The notes beneath the pieces were generated by a model. That model searched no databases and had not been told where the DNA came from. It was given only the letters and a program-made list of their open reading frames with translations. Source: an uncultured Collinsella sp. (lineage in GTDB: Bacteria; Actinomycetota; Coriobacteriia; Coriobacteriales; Coriobacteriaceae). Taken from it: a DNA stretch of 9,047 bases. Location: assembly GCA_902465425.1 (NCBI GenBank), contig CABQNA010000043.1, positions 1 to 9,047 on the forward strand, written 5' to 3'. The position numbers were made by a program, and so were the translations under genes. This document shows positions 1 through 6,462 of this stretch, one piece after another (position 1 is the first letter of the stretch; each line of letters opens with the position of its first letter).

Positions 1-1
1 G

Positions 2-304
2 GACGTACTGCCCATCACGCACCGCAGCTTCGATAACGATGCCATCATGTTCACCGATACCCCGGGCTCCACGCTCACGCTGCGCGGCCGCAAGTCGGGC
101 CACGGCGTCAAGATCGACTTTGAGGGCTTTAGGTACATCGGCGTGTGGTCTGCCGCCAACGACGCTCCGTTTGTGGCGCTCGAGCCCTGGACCGGTCACA
201 CCACCATGGACACCGAGGACGACATCTTTGAGCACAAGGTCAACACCATCACCTTGGCTCCCGGCGCTACCGATAAACGCAGCTTTAGCGTCACCTTGCT
301 CTAG
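2..304 (+). CDS. Aldose 1-epimerase family protein (galactose mutarotase-like), C-terminal part
   Basis: The 5' end lies outside the window. The last 100 codons are open from position 2 to the TAG at 302-304. The fragment has the C-terminal pattern of the aldose 1-epimerase/mutarotase superfamily (LacX/YeaD-like branch): LPITHRSFDNDAIMF, a short beta-rich stretch ending in VKIDFEGFRYIGVWS, then APFVALEPWTGHTT and a closing LAPGATDKRSFSVTL strand. Members interconvert alpha and beta anomers of sugars or sugar phosphates in the cytoplasm on a beta-sandwich fold. The catalytic His and most of the sugar site would lie upstream of the window, so substrate and activity cannot be judged. The gene ends 57 nt before a strong terminator, which isolates it from the ABC operon. 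The family call is fairly secure; the exact subfamily is not. Confidence 0.8.
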   Translation, partial: DVLPITHRSFDNDAIMFTDTPGSTLTLRGRKSGHGVKIDFEGFRYIGVWSAANDAPFVALEPWTGHTTMDTEDDIFEHKVNTITLAPGATDKRSFSVTLL

Positions 305-361
305 AGGTTCCGCCGCTCGGTCGATGCTGCGCGCCGTCCAGAGCGATAATTTGTCATTCAT

Positions 362-401
362 AAGGCAAGGCATAGACCTTCTGGTCATGCCTTGCCTTTT
401 T
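362..401 (+). terminator. Intrinsic terminator of the aldose epimerase-like gene
   Basis: A perfect 12-bp stem (362-373 with 387-398) is followed inward by a bulged A and a further 4-bp GACC/GGTC stem closed by a TTCT loop (379-382). A run of T (397-401) follows at once. Stem, short loop and T-tract make this the most convincing rho-independent terminator in the window. It lies 57 nt after the stop at 304. Confidence 0.9.
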
Positions 402-420
402 CATGCCACTTGTTCGCTCT

Positions 421-470
421 GGACGTCGCTCGCCGGCATTGCCAAAACATCGACGTCCCCAATGACTACC
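421..470. repeat. REP-like intergenic element, copy 1 (shares 18 nt with 6463-6480)
   Basis: Positions 453-470 (ACGTCCCCAATGACTACC) are the exact reverse complement of 6463-6480. Here the conserved core is joined to a different palindrome: GGACGTCG (421-428) pairs perfectly with CGACGTCC (451-458) across a 22-nt loop, itself containing GGCATTGCC. The element lies between the terminator at 362-401 and the ABC transporter operon. Exact 18-nt recurrence within 9 kb is very unlikely by chance, so this is an interspersed repeat. Its relation to REP sequences mobilised by Y1 tyrosine transposases is an inference. Confidence 0.65.
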
Positions 471-567
471 GTGTGTCTATTAATTTTTCGAGCTTGTGCT
501 GCGCTGCTGGTCGCTGGCGTATATCCTGTTAAGTCGTCAGCATACGATTCAACAGGGAAGGCAGATT

Positions 568-1494
568 ATGCATTCTCCCCATCAACGCGACGCGCATCCA
601 CAGCCGGTATGCAGCCGTCGCATCTTTTTGGGAAGCGCTCTCGCTGCGAGCGCTTCCGTCGTCGCCGGCGCGCTCGCCGGCTGTCAGCGTCCGTCCACGC
701 TCAAGGTGGTTCAGCCCACGACTGGCGGCGGTCGCGACGACCTGTCCGATTCCGTGATCGGCAAGGACAAGATCCGCATCGGCATGGAGGCGGCCTACGC
801 CCCGTACAACTGGCAGGTCTCCGAGGCCAGCGAGTTCACCATTCCCATCGACAACGTGCAGGGAGCTTACGCCGACGGCTATGACGTGCAGATCGCCAAG
901 ATCGTCTGCAAGGCCCTCGGTGGCGAGCCCGTTGCCGTCAAACAGAGCTTCTCGGGCCTTATCGACTCGCTCAACAACGGGCAGATCGACCTCATCATCG
1001 CCGGCATGAGCGCCACGCCCGAGCGTGAGGAGTCGGTCGGCTTTTCCGACCCGTACTTTATCGGTTACTTTGGCCTGTTCGTAAAAGAGGGCTCGCCCTA
1101 CCAAAACGCGACCAAGCTCAGCGACTTTAGCGGCGCTACGGTGCTCGGCCAAAAGGACACCATGCTCGATACCGTCATCGACGAGATCCCGGGCGTTGTC
1201 CACAAGAACCCGGTCGATTCGGTTCCCACGGTGTTTTCGAACCTGCTGCAGGGCACGTGCGACGCCGTGACCTACAACACCGAGAACGAGAAGGGCTATA
1301 TGGCCCAAAACCCGGGTATCGTGCCGATTCAATTTGCCGAAGGCGAGGGCTTTAAGCAGGAGGTCACGGCAAACGTCGGCTGCCGCAAGGGCTCGGATAA
1401 GCTGCTTAAGCTCATCGACAAGACACTCAAGGGCGTCAGCCAGGAGGAGCGCGACCAAATGTGGGACGCGTGCCTCGACCGTCAGCCGGCATAG
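568..1494 (+). CDS. Polar amino acid ABC transporter, substrate-binding lipoprotein
   Basis: This 308-residue protein is a solute-binding protein of family 3, which captures an amino acid outside the membrane and delivers it to the permease encoded next. I chose the ATG at 568 because AGGGAAGG (554-561) is well placed before it and because it yields a clean export signal. That signal has a twin-arginine motif (SRRIFLG, residues 16-22), a hydrophobic Ala/Val stretch, and a lipobox LAGC with Cys39 as the lipidation site, so it looks like a Tat-exported lipoprotein. The mature part carries the family's landmarks: IRIGMEAAYAPYNW near 69-82, GYDVQIAK near 104-111, and NGQIDLIIAGMSATPERE near 137-154, where Arg153 corresponds to the arginine that usually grips the substrate carboxylate. 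Length is normal. The permease follows 9 nt downstream. The substrate cannot be told from sequence. I found no convincing sigma-70 promoter; TACGAT at 543-548 is a weak -10 candidate. Confidence 0.93.
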   Translation: MHSPHQRDAHPQPVCSRRIFLGSALAASASVVAGALAGCQRPSTLKVVQPTTGGGRDDLSDSVIGKDKIRIGMEAAYAPYNWQVSEASEFTIPIDNVQGAYADGYDVQIAKIVCKALGGEPVAVKQSFSGLIDSLNNGQIDLIIAGMSATPEREESVGFSDPYFIGYFGLFVKEGSPYQNATKLSDFSGATVLGQKDTMLDTVIDEIPGVVHKNPVDSVPTVFSNLLQGTCDAVTYNTENEKGYMAQNPGIVPIQFAEGEGFKQEVTANVGCRKGSDKLLKLIDKTLKGVSQEERDQMWDACLDRQPA

Positions 1495-1503
1495 GGAGGC
1501 AGC

Positions 1504-2652
1504 ATGAAAGCCATCAATCGTCTGGCCTCCTTTATCAAGGCCGATCACCGTTATGTGTACCTGGGCACGAGCGTTATCGCGGCGCTCGGCCTGGCGTTTA
1601 GCCAGCGCAACCCCACACCGCTGAGCTTCTTGGCTCCCACCGGTATCTTCCAGGATTGCCTTTGGGCAATCCTTTGGGCCTGGCTCGTCGTGTCGGCGGC
1701 GGCGCTGGTCACCAAGCTTATGCACTGGAACGACTATCGCGAAAAGTCGCCGTTCGCATCCGAGCGCTTCCGTCGCGGCGCGCGCCTGGGCAGCTATGTC
1801 GTCGTTGCTATTGCGGTGATCTTCTTTGTCGACCGCTGCGTCATGTCATTTATCGACCTGGTGCAAGTGAGCATTGTCTCGGACTCCAACCCCAGCGACT
1901 TTTTGTCGAGCCTGGTCTACATGACCTACAAGAGCGGCGACTTCTTTATCCGCGGCATCGAGATCACCATTGCACTTGCGACCTTCGGTACCGTCATCGC
2001 CTTTTTCCTGGCGCTGCTTTTTGTGTTCCTGCGCATTCAGACCTTCGATCGCGTGGACAACGACCTGGTGCGCTTCTTTAAGAGCATCGGCCGCGGCTTT
2101 GCGACCATCTACTCCACCATCGTGCGCGGCACGCCCATGATGGTCCAGGGCCTGCTCATCTATTACGCGGGCTTCACCGTTTTGCGCGGCATGGGCTTCG
2201 AGACCGCCCAGGCCAACCAGATTTGGAGTACCTTCACCGCCGGCCTCGTCACCATCTCGCTCAACTCTACCGCCTACATGATGGAGGTCCTGCGCGGCGG
2301 CATCGAGTCCATCGATCCCGGCCAGGCCGAGGCGGCGCGCTCGCTGGGCCTGTCGCAGTGGCAAGCCATGCGCAAAGTCGTGTTCCCCCAGGGCATTAAA
2401 AACGCGATTCCGGCGCTCACCAACGAGCTCATCATCAACATCAAGGATTCGTCGGTGCTTTCGGTCATCGGCGTGTTCGACCTCATGTACGCCACCACCA
2501 CTGTCGCCGGCGTGTACTACCGCCAGATGGAGGTCTACTGCGTGGCGCTCGTGGTCTACCTGATCCTGACGCTCGTGGCGAGCCGCCTGCTCGAGGCCTT
2601 TGGCAAAAAGCTCGGCGCCGAGGCTCCGGCAACGCTGCCCAGCTCCAACTAG
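1504..2652 (+). CDS. Polar amino acid ABC transporter, permease (HisM/GlnP type) with N-terminal extension
   Basis: The product (382 residues) is an integral membrane permease that should form the translocation channel for the binding protein and the ATPase flanking it. The C-terminal 230 residues are the standard domain. It starts around GIEITIALATFGTVIAFFLAL (151-171) and includes IVRGTPMMVQGLLIYY (206-221). The cytoplasmic EAA loop spans 276-302 (EAARSLGLSQWQAMRKVV, then FPQGIKNAIP), where the ATPase docks. The first 150 residues are additional, with likely membrane segments near 18-34, 51-71 and 97-118; family members are usually about 220-250 residues long. The GGGAGG site (1495-1500) lies directly after the TAG of the upstream gene, so the two are almost certainly translated from one message. 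No symbol is given because the substrate is unknown. Confidence 0.93.
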   Translation: MKAINRLASFIKADHRYVYLGTSVIAALGLAFSQRNPTPLSFLAPTGIFQDCLWAILWAWLVVSAAALVTKLMHWNDYREKSPFASERFRRGARLGSYVVVAIAVIFFVDRCVMSFIDLVQVSIVSDSNPSDFLSSLVYMTYKSGDFFIRGIEITIALATFGTVIAFFLALLFVFLRIQTFDRVDNDLVRFFKSIGRGFATIYSTIVRGTPMMVQGLLIYYAGFTVLRGMGFETAQANQIWSTFTAGLVTISLNSTAYMMEVLRGGIESIDPGQAEAARSLGLSQWQAMRKVVFPQGIKNAIPALTNELIINIKDSSVLSVIGVFDLMYATTTVAGVYYRQMEVYCVALVVYLILTLVASRLLEAFGKKLGAEAPATLPSSN

Positions 2653-2674
2653 GCTCAAGACGAGGAGAATCATC

Positions 2675-3460
2675 ATGGCAGATACCGCCACTACCGGCAC
2701 CGCGGCCGCCGCACAGACCAATGAGCCGCTTATCCGCGTCGAGGGCCTGCGCAAGAGCTTCGGCTCGCTCGAGGTGCTCAAGGGCATCGACCTGTCCGTT
2801 AACCCCGGCGAGGTCGTCACCATTATCGGCGCCTCGGGCTCGGGCAAGTCGACCTTCCTGCGCTGCCTCAACCTGCTCGAGACCCCGGACGCGGGCCAAA
2901 TCTGGTTCCACGGCCAGGACCTTACGGCCGAGCGCTGCAATATCAATAAACTCCGCGAGGACATCGGCATGGTGTTCCAGGGCTTTAACCTGTTCAACAA
3001 CATGGACGTGCTCGACAACTGCACGCTCGCGCCCGTCACGCTCAAAAAGATGAGCAAGGCCGAGGCCGAGAAGGTCGCGATGGAGCATCTGACGAGCGTG
3101 GGGCTCGAAAAGTTCGCGCACGCCGCTGTGGGTCGCCTGTCCGGTGGCCAAAAGCAGCGCGTGGCCATCGCGCGCGCCCTGTGCATGAATCCGCAGATCA
3201 TGCTGTTCGACGAGCCGACCTCCGCACTCGACCCCGAGATCGTGGGAGAGGTGCTCGAGGTCATGCGCAAGCTTGCGGCCGACGGCATGACCATGGTCGT
3301 CGTCACGCACGAGATGGCCTTTGCCCGAACCGTGTCCGACCGCGTGGTCTTTATGGACAAGGGCGTGGTGCTCGAGGACGCCGCGCCGGCCGAGCTCTTC
3401 GGCAACCCCAAACACCAGCGCACTCGCGAGTTCCTCTCTCGTTATCTCGAGGACAAATAA
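2675..3460 (+). CDS. Polar amino acid ABC transporter, ATP-binding protein (GlnQ/HisP type)
   Basis: This 261-residue cytoplasmic ATPase powers the importer encoded by the two genes before it. I chose the ATG at 2675 because GAGGAG (2662-2667) sits 7 nt before it, and because upstream in-frame codons overlap the permease end and encode nothing family-like. All ABC motifs are intact: Walker A GASGSGKST (52-60), Q-loop Gln102 in MVFQGFNLF, signature LSGGQ (155-159), Walker B IMLFDE (175-180) with catalytic Glu180, D-loop SALD (183-186) and switch His212 in VVVTHEM. The C-terminus (NPKHQRTREFLSRYL) is typical of polar amino acid transporters. Residues 2-16 are an Ala/Thr-rich tail with no motif. 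The gene starts 22 nt after the permease stop and is followed by a hairpin that probably ends the operon. Confidence 0.95.
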   Translation: MADTATTGTAAAAQTNEPLIRVEGLRKSFGSLEVLKGIDLSVNPGEVVTIIGASGSGKSTFLRCLNLLETPDAGQIWFHGQDLTAERCNINKLREDIGMVFQGFNLFNNMDVLDNCTLAPVTLKKMSKAEAEKVAMEHLTSVGLEKFAHAAVGRLSGGQKQRVAIARALCMNPQIMLFDEPTSALDPEIVGEVLEVMRKLAADGMTMVVVTHEMAFARTVSDRVVFMDKGVVLEDAAPAELFGNPKHQRTREFLSRYLEDK

Positions 3461-3483
3461 CCGACCGCAAACGCTTGCGTTGC

Positions 3484-3509
3484 AGGGCCGCTCCCGTGGG
3501 GCGGCCTTT
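3484..3509 (+). terminator. GC-rich hairpin, probable terminator of the ABC transporter operon
   Basis: GGCCGC (3486-3491) pairs with GCGGCC (3501-3506). A G-T wobble and an A-T pair extend the stem outward, and CC/GG may pair inside. Only TTT follows, so termination may be partial. It sits 24 nt after the ATPase stop and 24 nt before the next gene. Just upstream, AACG-CTTG-CGTT (3472-3483) can form a second small stem. Confidence 0.65.
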
Positions 3510-3532
3510 GTCGTCACAATCGAAAGGATGTC

Positions 3533-4960
3533 ATGGCCGAGGTTTGGCGCTTCTTTGCGCATGAGGACGATTTTGCCGATATAGACGAGGCAGGCGCGTG
3601 CGAGCGCTTGGGCCGCGTGCTGTCGTTTCCGACCATCTCGAGCATGGATGCCGAGGCGGTGGACTGGCAACCTTTCGACGACCTGCGCGCGTATATGCAG
3701 CAGGCCTGGCCGCGCGTGTTCGCGGCGGGCGAGGTCGAGCTTATCGACCATTCGCTATTGGTGACGCTTGCCGGCGGCGATCCGGCTCTTAAGCCCATTA
3801 TGCTCATGGGCCACATGGACGTGGTCCCCGTGGTGCCGGGTACCGAGGCCGACTGGACGCACGCCCCCTTTAGCGGGCACGTGGACGACACCTACATCTG
3901 GGGCCGCGGCGCGATCGACATGAAGGACCAGGTCGCAGGTATTCTCGAGGCTGTCGAGTATGCGCTGGCGCACGGTTGGCAGCACGAGCGCACGCTGCTG
4001 CTGGCCTTTGGCCAGGACGAGGAGACTACGCAGTACGGCGCAGGCGCCATCGGCCGCGTGCTCGAGGAGCGCGGCATAGAGCTTGAGTGCCTGATCGACG
4101 AGGGCGACTACCGCATCGTTCCGGCTGCCGAGTACAGCGCGGGCGAGGGCTGGCTTATGCACGCCGACCTCGCGGAGAAGGGCTATGCCGATATCGTGCT
4201 CAAGACAAAGAGCGCGGGTGGACATTCTTCCAACCCCTACGGCGGCACGTCGCTCGAGGTGCTCAGCCGTGCCATCGCCGCAATCTGCGATATCGAATGG
4301 CCGACGCGCGTGACCGATTTACTTGCCGCGCAGCTCGTCGAGCTGGGGCTTTATACCGCAGACGAGATTGCTGCCAGCAAGGATGCCATCGTGCGCGACT
4401 GCCTTGCCAGCAAAAAGCTGTACCCGCTTGTGACCACCACCTGTGCGCCCACGCAAATCGAGGGCGGCAGTACCGGTGCCAACGTAATGCCGCAAGATAT
4501 GTGGGTCAATATCAACTTCCGCATGCTCGAGGGTACGAGCGTGGCCGATGTCGTGGCCTGCTGCCGCGAGGCCGTTGCCACCGCTGGGCTCGCCGGCCGA
4601 GTCGAGGTCGAGCTGGCCCCCGGCAGCTCCGAGCCCTCGCCGTCCCCGCGCGTGGGCGGTCCGGGGCTCGAGGCCGTCCGCGCCATCGCCGCCCGCTATT
4701 TCCGTGATCCCAAGCCGACGGAGGAAAACGGATCGTCTGCGGTGGGCCAAGAGCCGATGAGCATCGTGCCCTCGACCGTGATTGGTGCAACCGATGCCGC
4801 CAACTACCAGCGCATTTGCCACGAGTGCATCCGCTTCTCCGCCTTTGTGGTCGACGATGACGAATGCGACCGCGGCGTCCACGGCACCAACGAGCGCATC
4901 ACCCGTCGCGCCTACCTCCAAGGCATCCGCTTCCTCATCGCCCTGCTCCACACGCTCTAG
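3533..4960 (+). CDS. M20 family zinc metallopeptidase (carboxypeptidase/aminoacylase-like)
   Basis: The product (475 residues) belongs to peptidase family M20, cytoplasmic di-zinc enzymes that cleave dipeptides, C-terminal residues or N-acyl amino acids. The metal-site motifs appear in order. His94 and Asp96 lie in MGHMDVVPV, and Asp129 (bridging ligand) in WGRGAIDMKD. The Glu163-Glu164 pair in GQDEE combines the general base and a ligand. Asp189 lies in LIDEGD, and His450 in VHGTNER. The lid domain would be about residues 216-350, with His231 in SAGGHSSNPYGG being the residue that reaches across the dimer in this family. No signal peptide is visible. AAAGGA at 3523-3528 precedes the ATG. The gene stands 72 nt after the transporter operon, behind a weak terminator, so it may be partly co-transcribed and could process what the transporter takes in; that link is inference. 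The exact substrate (carboxypeptidase S-like, dipeptidase or acylase) cannot be resolved. Confidence 0.92.
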   Translation: MAEVWRFFAHEDDFADIDEAGACERLGRVLSFPTISSMDAEAVDWQPFDDLRAYMQQAWPRVFAAGEVELIDHSLLVTLAGGDPALKPIMLMGHMDVVPVVPGTEADWTHAPFSGHVDDTYIWGRGAIDMKDQVAGILEAVEYALAHGWQHERTLLLAFGQDEETTQYGAGAIGRVLEERGIELECLIDEGDYRIVPAAEYSAGEGWLMHADLAEKGYADIVLKTKSAGGHSSNPYGGTSLEVLSRAIAAICDIEWPTRVTDLLAAQLVELGLYTADEIAASKDAIVRDCLASKKLYPLVTTTCAPTQIEGGSTGANVMPQDMWVNINFRMLEGTSVADVVACCREAVATAGLAGRVEVELAPGSSEPSPSPRVGGPGLEAVRAIAARYFRDPKPTEENGSSAVGQEPMSIVPSTVIGATDAANYQRICHECIRFSAFVVDDDECDRGVHGTNERITRRAYLQGIRFLIALLHTL

Positions 4961-4976
4961 CCAAAAAGCAAGCCCT

Positions 4977-5007
4977 TGGTGCAATGGGGTCAGGTTTGTT
5001 TGCACCA
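4977..5007. repeat. REP-like palindrome with GGGGTC loop
   Basis: TGGTGCAA (4977-4984) and TTGCACCA (5000-5007) form a perfect 8-bp inverted repeat around a 15-nt loop starting TGGGGTCAGG. No T-tract follows, so it does not look like a terminator. The architecture (8-bp arms, a CAATGGGG motif at the loop's 5' edge) resembles the palindrome at 6465-6493 (CATTGGGG), although the sequences otherwise differ. It lies 16 nt after the peptidase stop. Confidence 0.5.
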
Positions 5008-5028
5008 CTCATTCCGTGCGGGTTATAT

Positions 5029-5087
5029 GCAGGTTTGCCTGCGCACGCTATCATGTATGGGTTAGACCGCAATTATGTACCCCATAC
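5029..5087. other. Inverted repeats in the peptidase-prfA gap
   Basis: Two small palindromes lie here: GCAGG-TTTG-CCTGC (5029-5042), and GTATGGG (5055-5061) pairing with CCCATAC (5081-5087) across 19 nt. Neither has a T-run. They could be leader structure or an operator ahead of prfA, or chance. Apart from these and the palindrome at 4977-5007, I see no gene or clear promoter in 4961-5195. A 10-codon ORF (5096-5128, MRMYLKIDMF) has a purine-rich GAAGGG too close to its ATG and is not called. Confidence 0.35.
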
Positions 5088-5209
5088 GCGAAGGGATGCG
5101 CATGTATCTGAAGATCGACATGTTCTAGCCGGGCTTACCCCCGCAGCGGCGCCCCGCGCCCCATCAATTCTGCCGATTTTCACCTTCACGCATATAAAGG
5201 AGTCCCGCC

Positions 5210-6277
5210 ATGCGCGACAAGCTCGAAAAGATTATCAAGGCCTACGAGGAGCTCGAGAAGAAGCTTTCCGACCCAGCCGTCGCCTCCGATATCAAGGAGT
5301 TCACGCGTCTCAACAAGGAGTACGCGCACCAGTCCGACCTCATCGCCGCCTCGCGCGAGTACATCGGCGCGCTCGATGACATCGAGGCTGCCAAGGAAAT
5401 GCTGCACGATACCACCGATGCCGATGAGAAGGAGATGCTCCAGATGGACATCTCCGAAAACGAGGCCAAGCTTCCCCAGCTCGAGGAAGACATCAAGTAC
5501 ATGCTCATCCCGAGCGACCCCAACGACGACAAGAACACCATCGTCGAGATTCGCTCCGCCGCCGGTGGCGACGAGGCGGCCATCTTTGCCGGCGACCTCT
5601 ACAAAATGTACCAGCGCTTTTGCGAGTCGCGTGGCTGGAAGACTACCGTGCTCGATTCCAGCCCCAGCGAGGCCGGCGGCTTTAAGTCCATTGAGTTCAA
5701 GGTCGAGGGCGACCGCGTCTACTCCGTTATGAAGTACGAGTCCGGCGTGCACCGTGTCCAGCGCGTTCCCAAGACCGAGTCCCAAGGCCGTATCCAGACC
5801 TCCACGGCAACCGTCGCCGTGCTTCCCGAGGCCGAGGAGATCGACGTCCAGATCAACCAGTCCGACCTGCGCATCGACACTTACTGCGCCTCGGGTCCTG
5901 GTGGTCAGTGCGTTAACACCACCTACTCCGCCGTGCGCATCACCCACCTGCCCACCAACACCGTGGTGCAGTCGCAGGAGCAGCGCTCCCAGATTCAGAA
6001 CCGCGAGGTCTGCATGCAGATGCTGCGCGCCCGCCTCTACGAGATGGAGCTCGAGAAGCAGCAGGCAGAGCTCGGTGCCGAGCGCCAGAGCCAGATTGGC
6101 CACGGCAACCGTTCCGAGAAGATCCGCACCTACAACCAGCCCCAGGACCGCGTGACCGATCACCGCATCGGTTTCAACTCCACTTATAACGGCGTCCTTC
6201 TGGGCGACCAGCTCGGCACCGTCATCGAGGCACTCGCCGCCGCCGAGCGTGCCGAGAAGCTGGCACAGGCGGTTTAA
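5210..6277 (+). CDS. prfA: Peptide chain release factor 1 (RF1)
   Basis: RF1 reads UAA and UAG in the ribosomal A site and triggers hydrolysis of the finished peptide. The 355-residue length is standard. The N-terminal helical domain covers about residues 1-100, followed by the RF hallmark VEIRSAAGGDEAAIFAGDLY (112-131). The anticodon-like tripeptide is P-K-T (187-189, in RVPKTESQGR), the RF1 PxT form rather than the RF2 SPF form. The catalytic GGQ is at 231-233 (ASGPGGQCVNTT), and the C-terminal signature RTYNQPQDRVTDHRI (306-320) is present. GPGGQ rather than GAGGQ is the actinobacterial style. Around GGQ, three positions depart from the usual pattern: Cys226 for Arg, Cys234 for His/Ser and Tyr239 for Asp. 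A strong AAAGGAGT (5196-5203) sets the start. prmC, whose product methylates Gln233, lies downstream but is separated by an unusual 607-nt gap. Confidence 0.97.
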   Translation: MRDKLEKIIKAYEELEKKLSDPAVASDIKEFTRLNKEYAHQSDLIAASREYIGALDDIEAAKEMLHDTTDADEKEMLQMDISENEAKLPQLEEDIKYMLIPSDPNDDKNTIVEIRSAAGGDEAAIFAGDLYKMYQRFCESRGWKTTVLDSSPSEAGGFKSIEFKVEGDRVYSVMKYESGVHRVQRVPKTESQGRIQTSTATVAVLPEAEEIDVQINQSDLRIDTYCASGPGGQCVNTTYSAVRITHLPTNTVVQSQEQRSQIQNREVCMQMLRARLYEMELEKQQAELGAERQSQIGHGNRSEKIRTYNQPQDRVTDHRIGFNSTYNGVLLGDQLGTVIEALAAAERAEKLAQAV

Positions 6278-6306
6278 GTTACGGCGTTTTACCAAACGCC
6301 GTAACT
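6277..6306 (+). terminator. Perfect hairpin starting on the prfA stop codon
   Basis: GTTACGGCGTTT (6278-6289) pairs perfectly with AAACGCCGTAAC (6294-6305) around TACC. The last A of the TAA stop adds a thirteenth pair with T6306. There is no T-tract after it (TGCTCGAC), so it may act with the larger structure that follows, protect the 3' end, or bind something. Calling it a terminator is tentative. Confidence 0.5.
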
Positions 6307-6318
6307 GCTCGACGCTGC

Positions 6319-6416
6319 AAACGCCCCTAAGCGGCAATCTGACGTTCAATCGTCGGTCGCGTACCGAAGTACGCTTCCCTCCTCTTTCACGTCACCTTGC
6401 TCGCTTAGGGGCGTTT
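6319..6416 (-). ncRNA. Candidate structured RNA element: long multi-tiered stem-loop
   Basis: AAACGCCCCTAAGCG (6319-6333) pairs without a mismatch with 6402-6416. With one bulged base (6401) the helix continues as GCAA/TTGC (6334-6337 with 6397-6400), a 2x2 internal loop, and TGACGT/ACGTCA (6340-6345 with 6389-6394). A large asymmetric internal loop follows (13 nt at 6346-6358, 14 nt at 6375-6388). The apical stem GCGTAC/GTACGC (6359-6364 with 6369-6374) is closed by four bases. On the minus strand the cap reads C-TTCG-G, the extra-stable tetraloop, and the internal loop is purine-rich (GAAAGAGGAGGGAA), so I favour the minus strand as the functional RNA. On the plus strand the base is followed by TTTT (6414-6417), so it could also serve as an elaborate prfA terminator. 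No family is recognised and no ORF is credible. Confidence 0.5.
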
Positions 6417-6462
6417 TCGCTGTCCGCCCTCTACCTGCGGCGTTGCCTTGCTCCGGATGCGG

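Noticed and set aside
529..1725. 398-codon minus-strand ORF opposite the binding protein gene
   Set aside because: It mirrors a clear family 3 binding protein on the plus strand; composition is a frame shadow typical of GC-rich genes, with no recognisable motif.
1846..3751. Long overlapping minus-strand ORFs (525 and 422 codons) opposite permease and ATPase genes
   Set aside because: They lie antisense to intact ABC transporter genes with all motifs, and have low-complexity, His/Arg-rich shadow sequences.
5096..5128. 10-codon ORF before prfA as a leader peptide
   Set aside because: The purine-rich stretch abuts the ATG, there is no run of regulatory codons, and there is no attenuator hairpin with a T-run.
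5186..6349. 387-codon minus-strand ORF opposite prfA
   Set aside because: Antisense shadow of prfA; Leu/Gly/Val-rich translation without family features.
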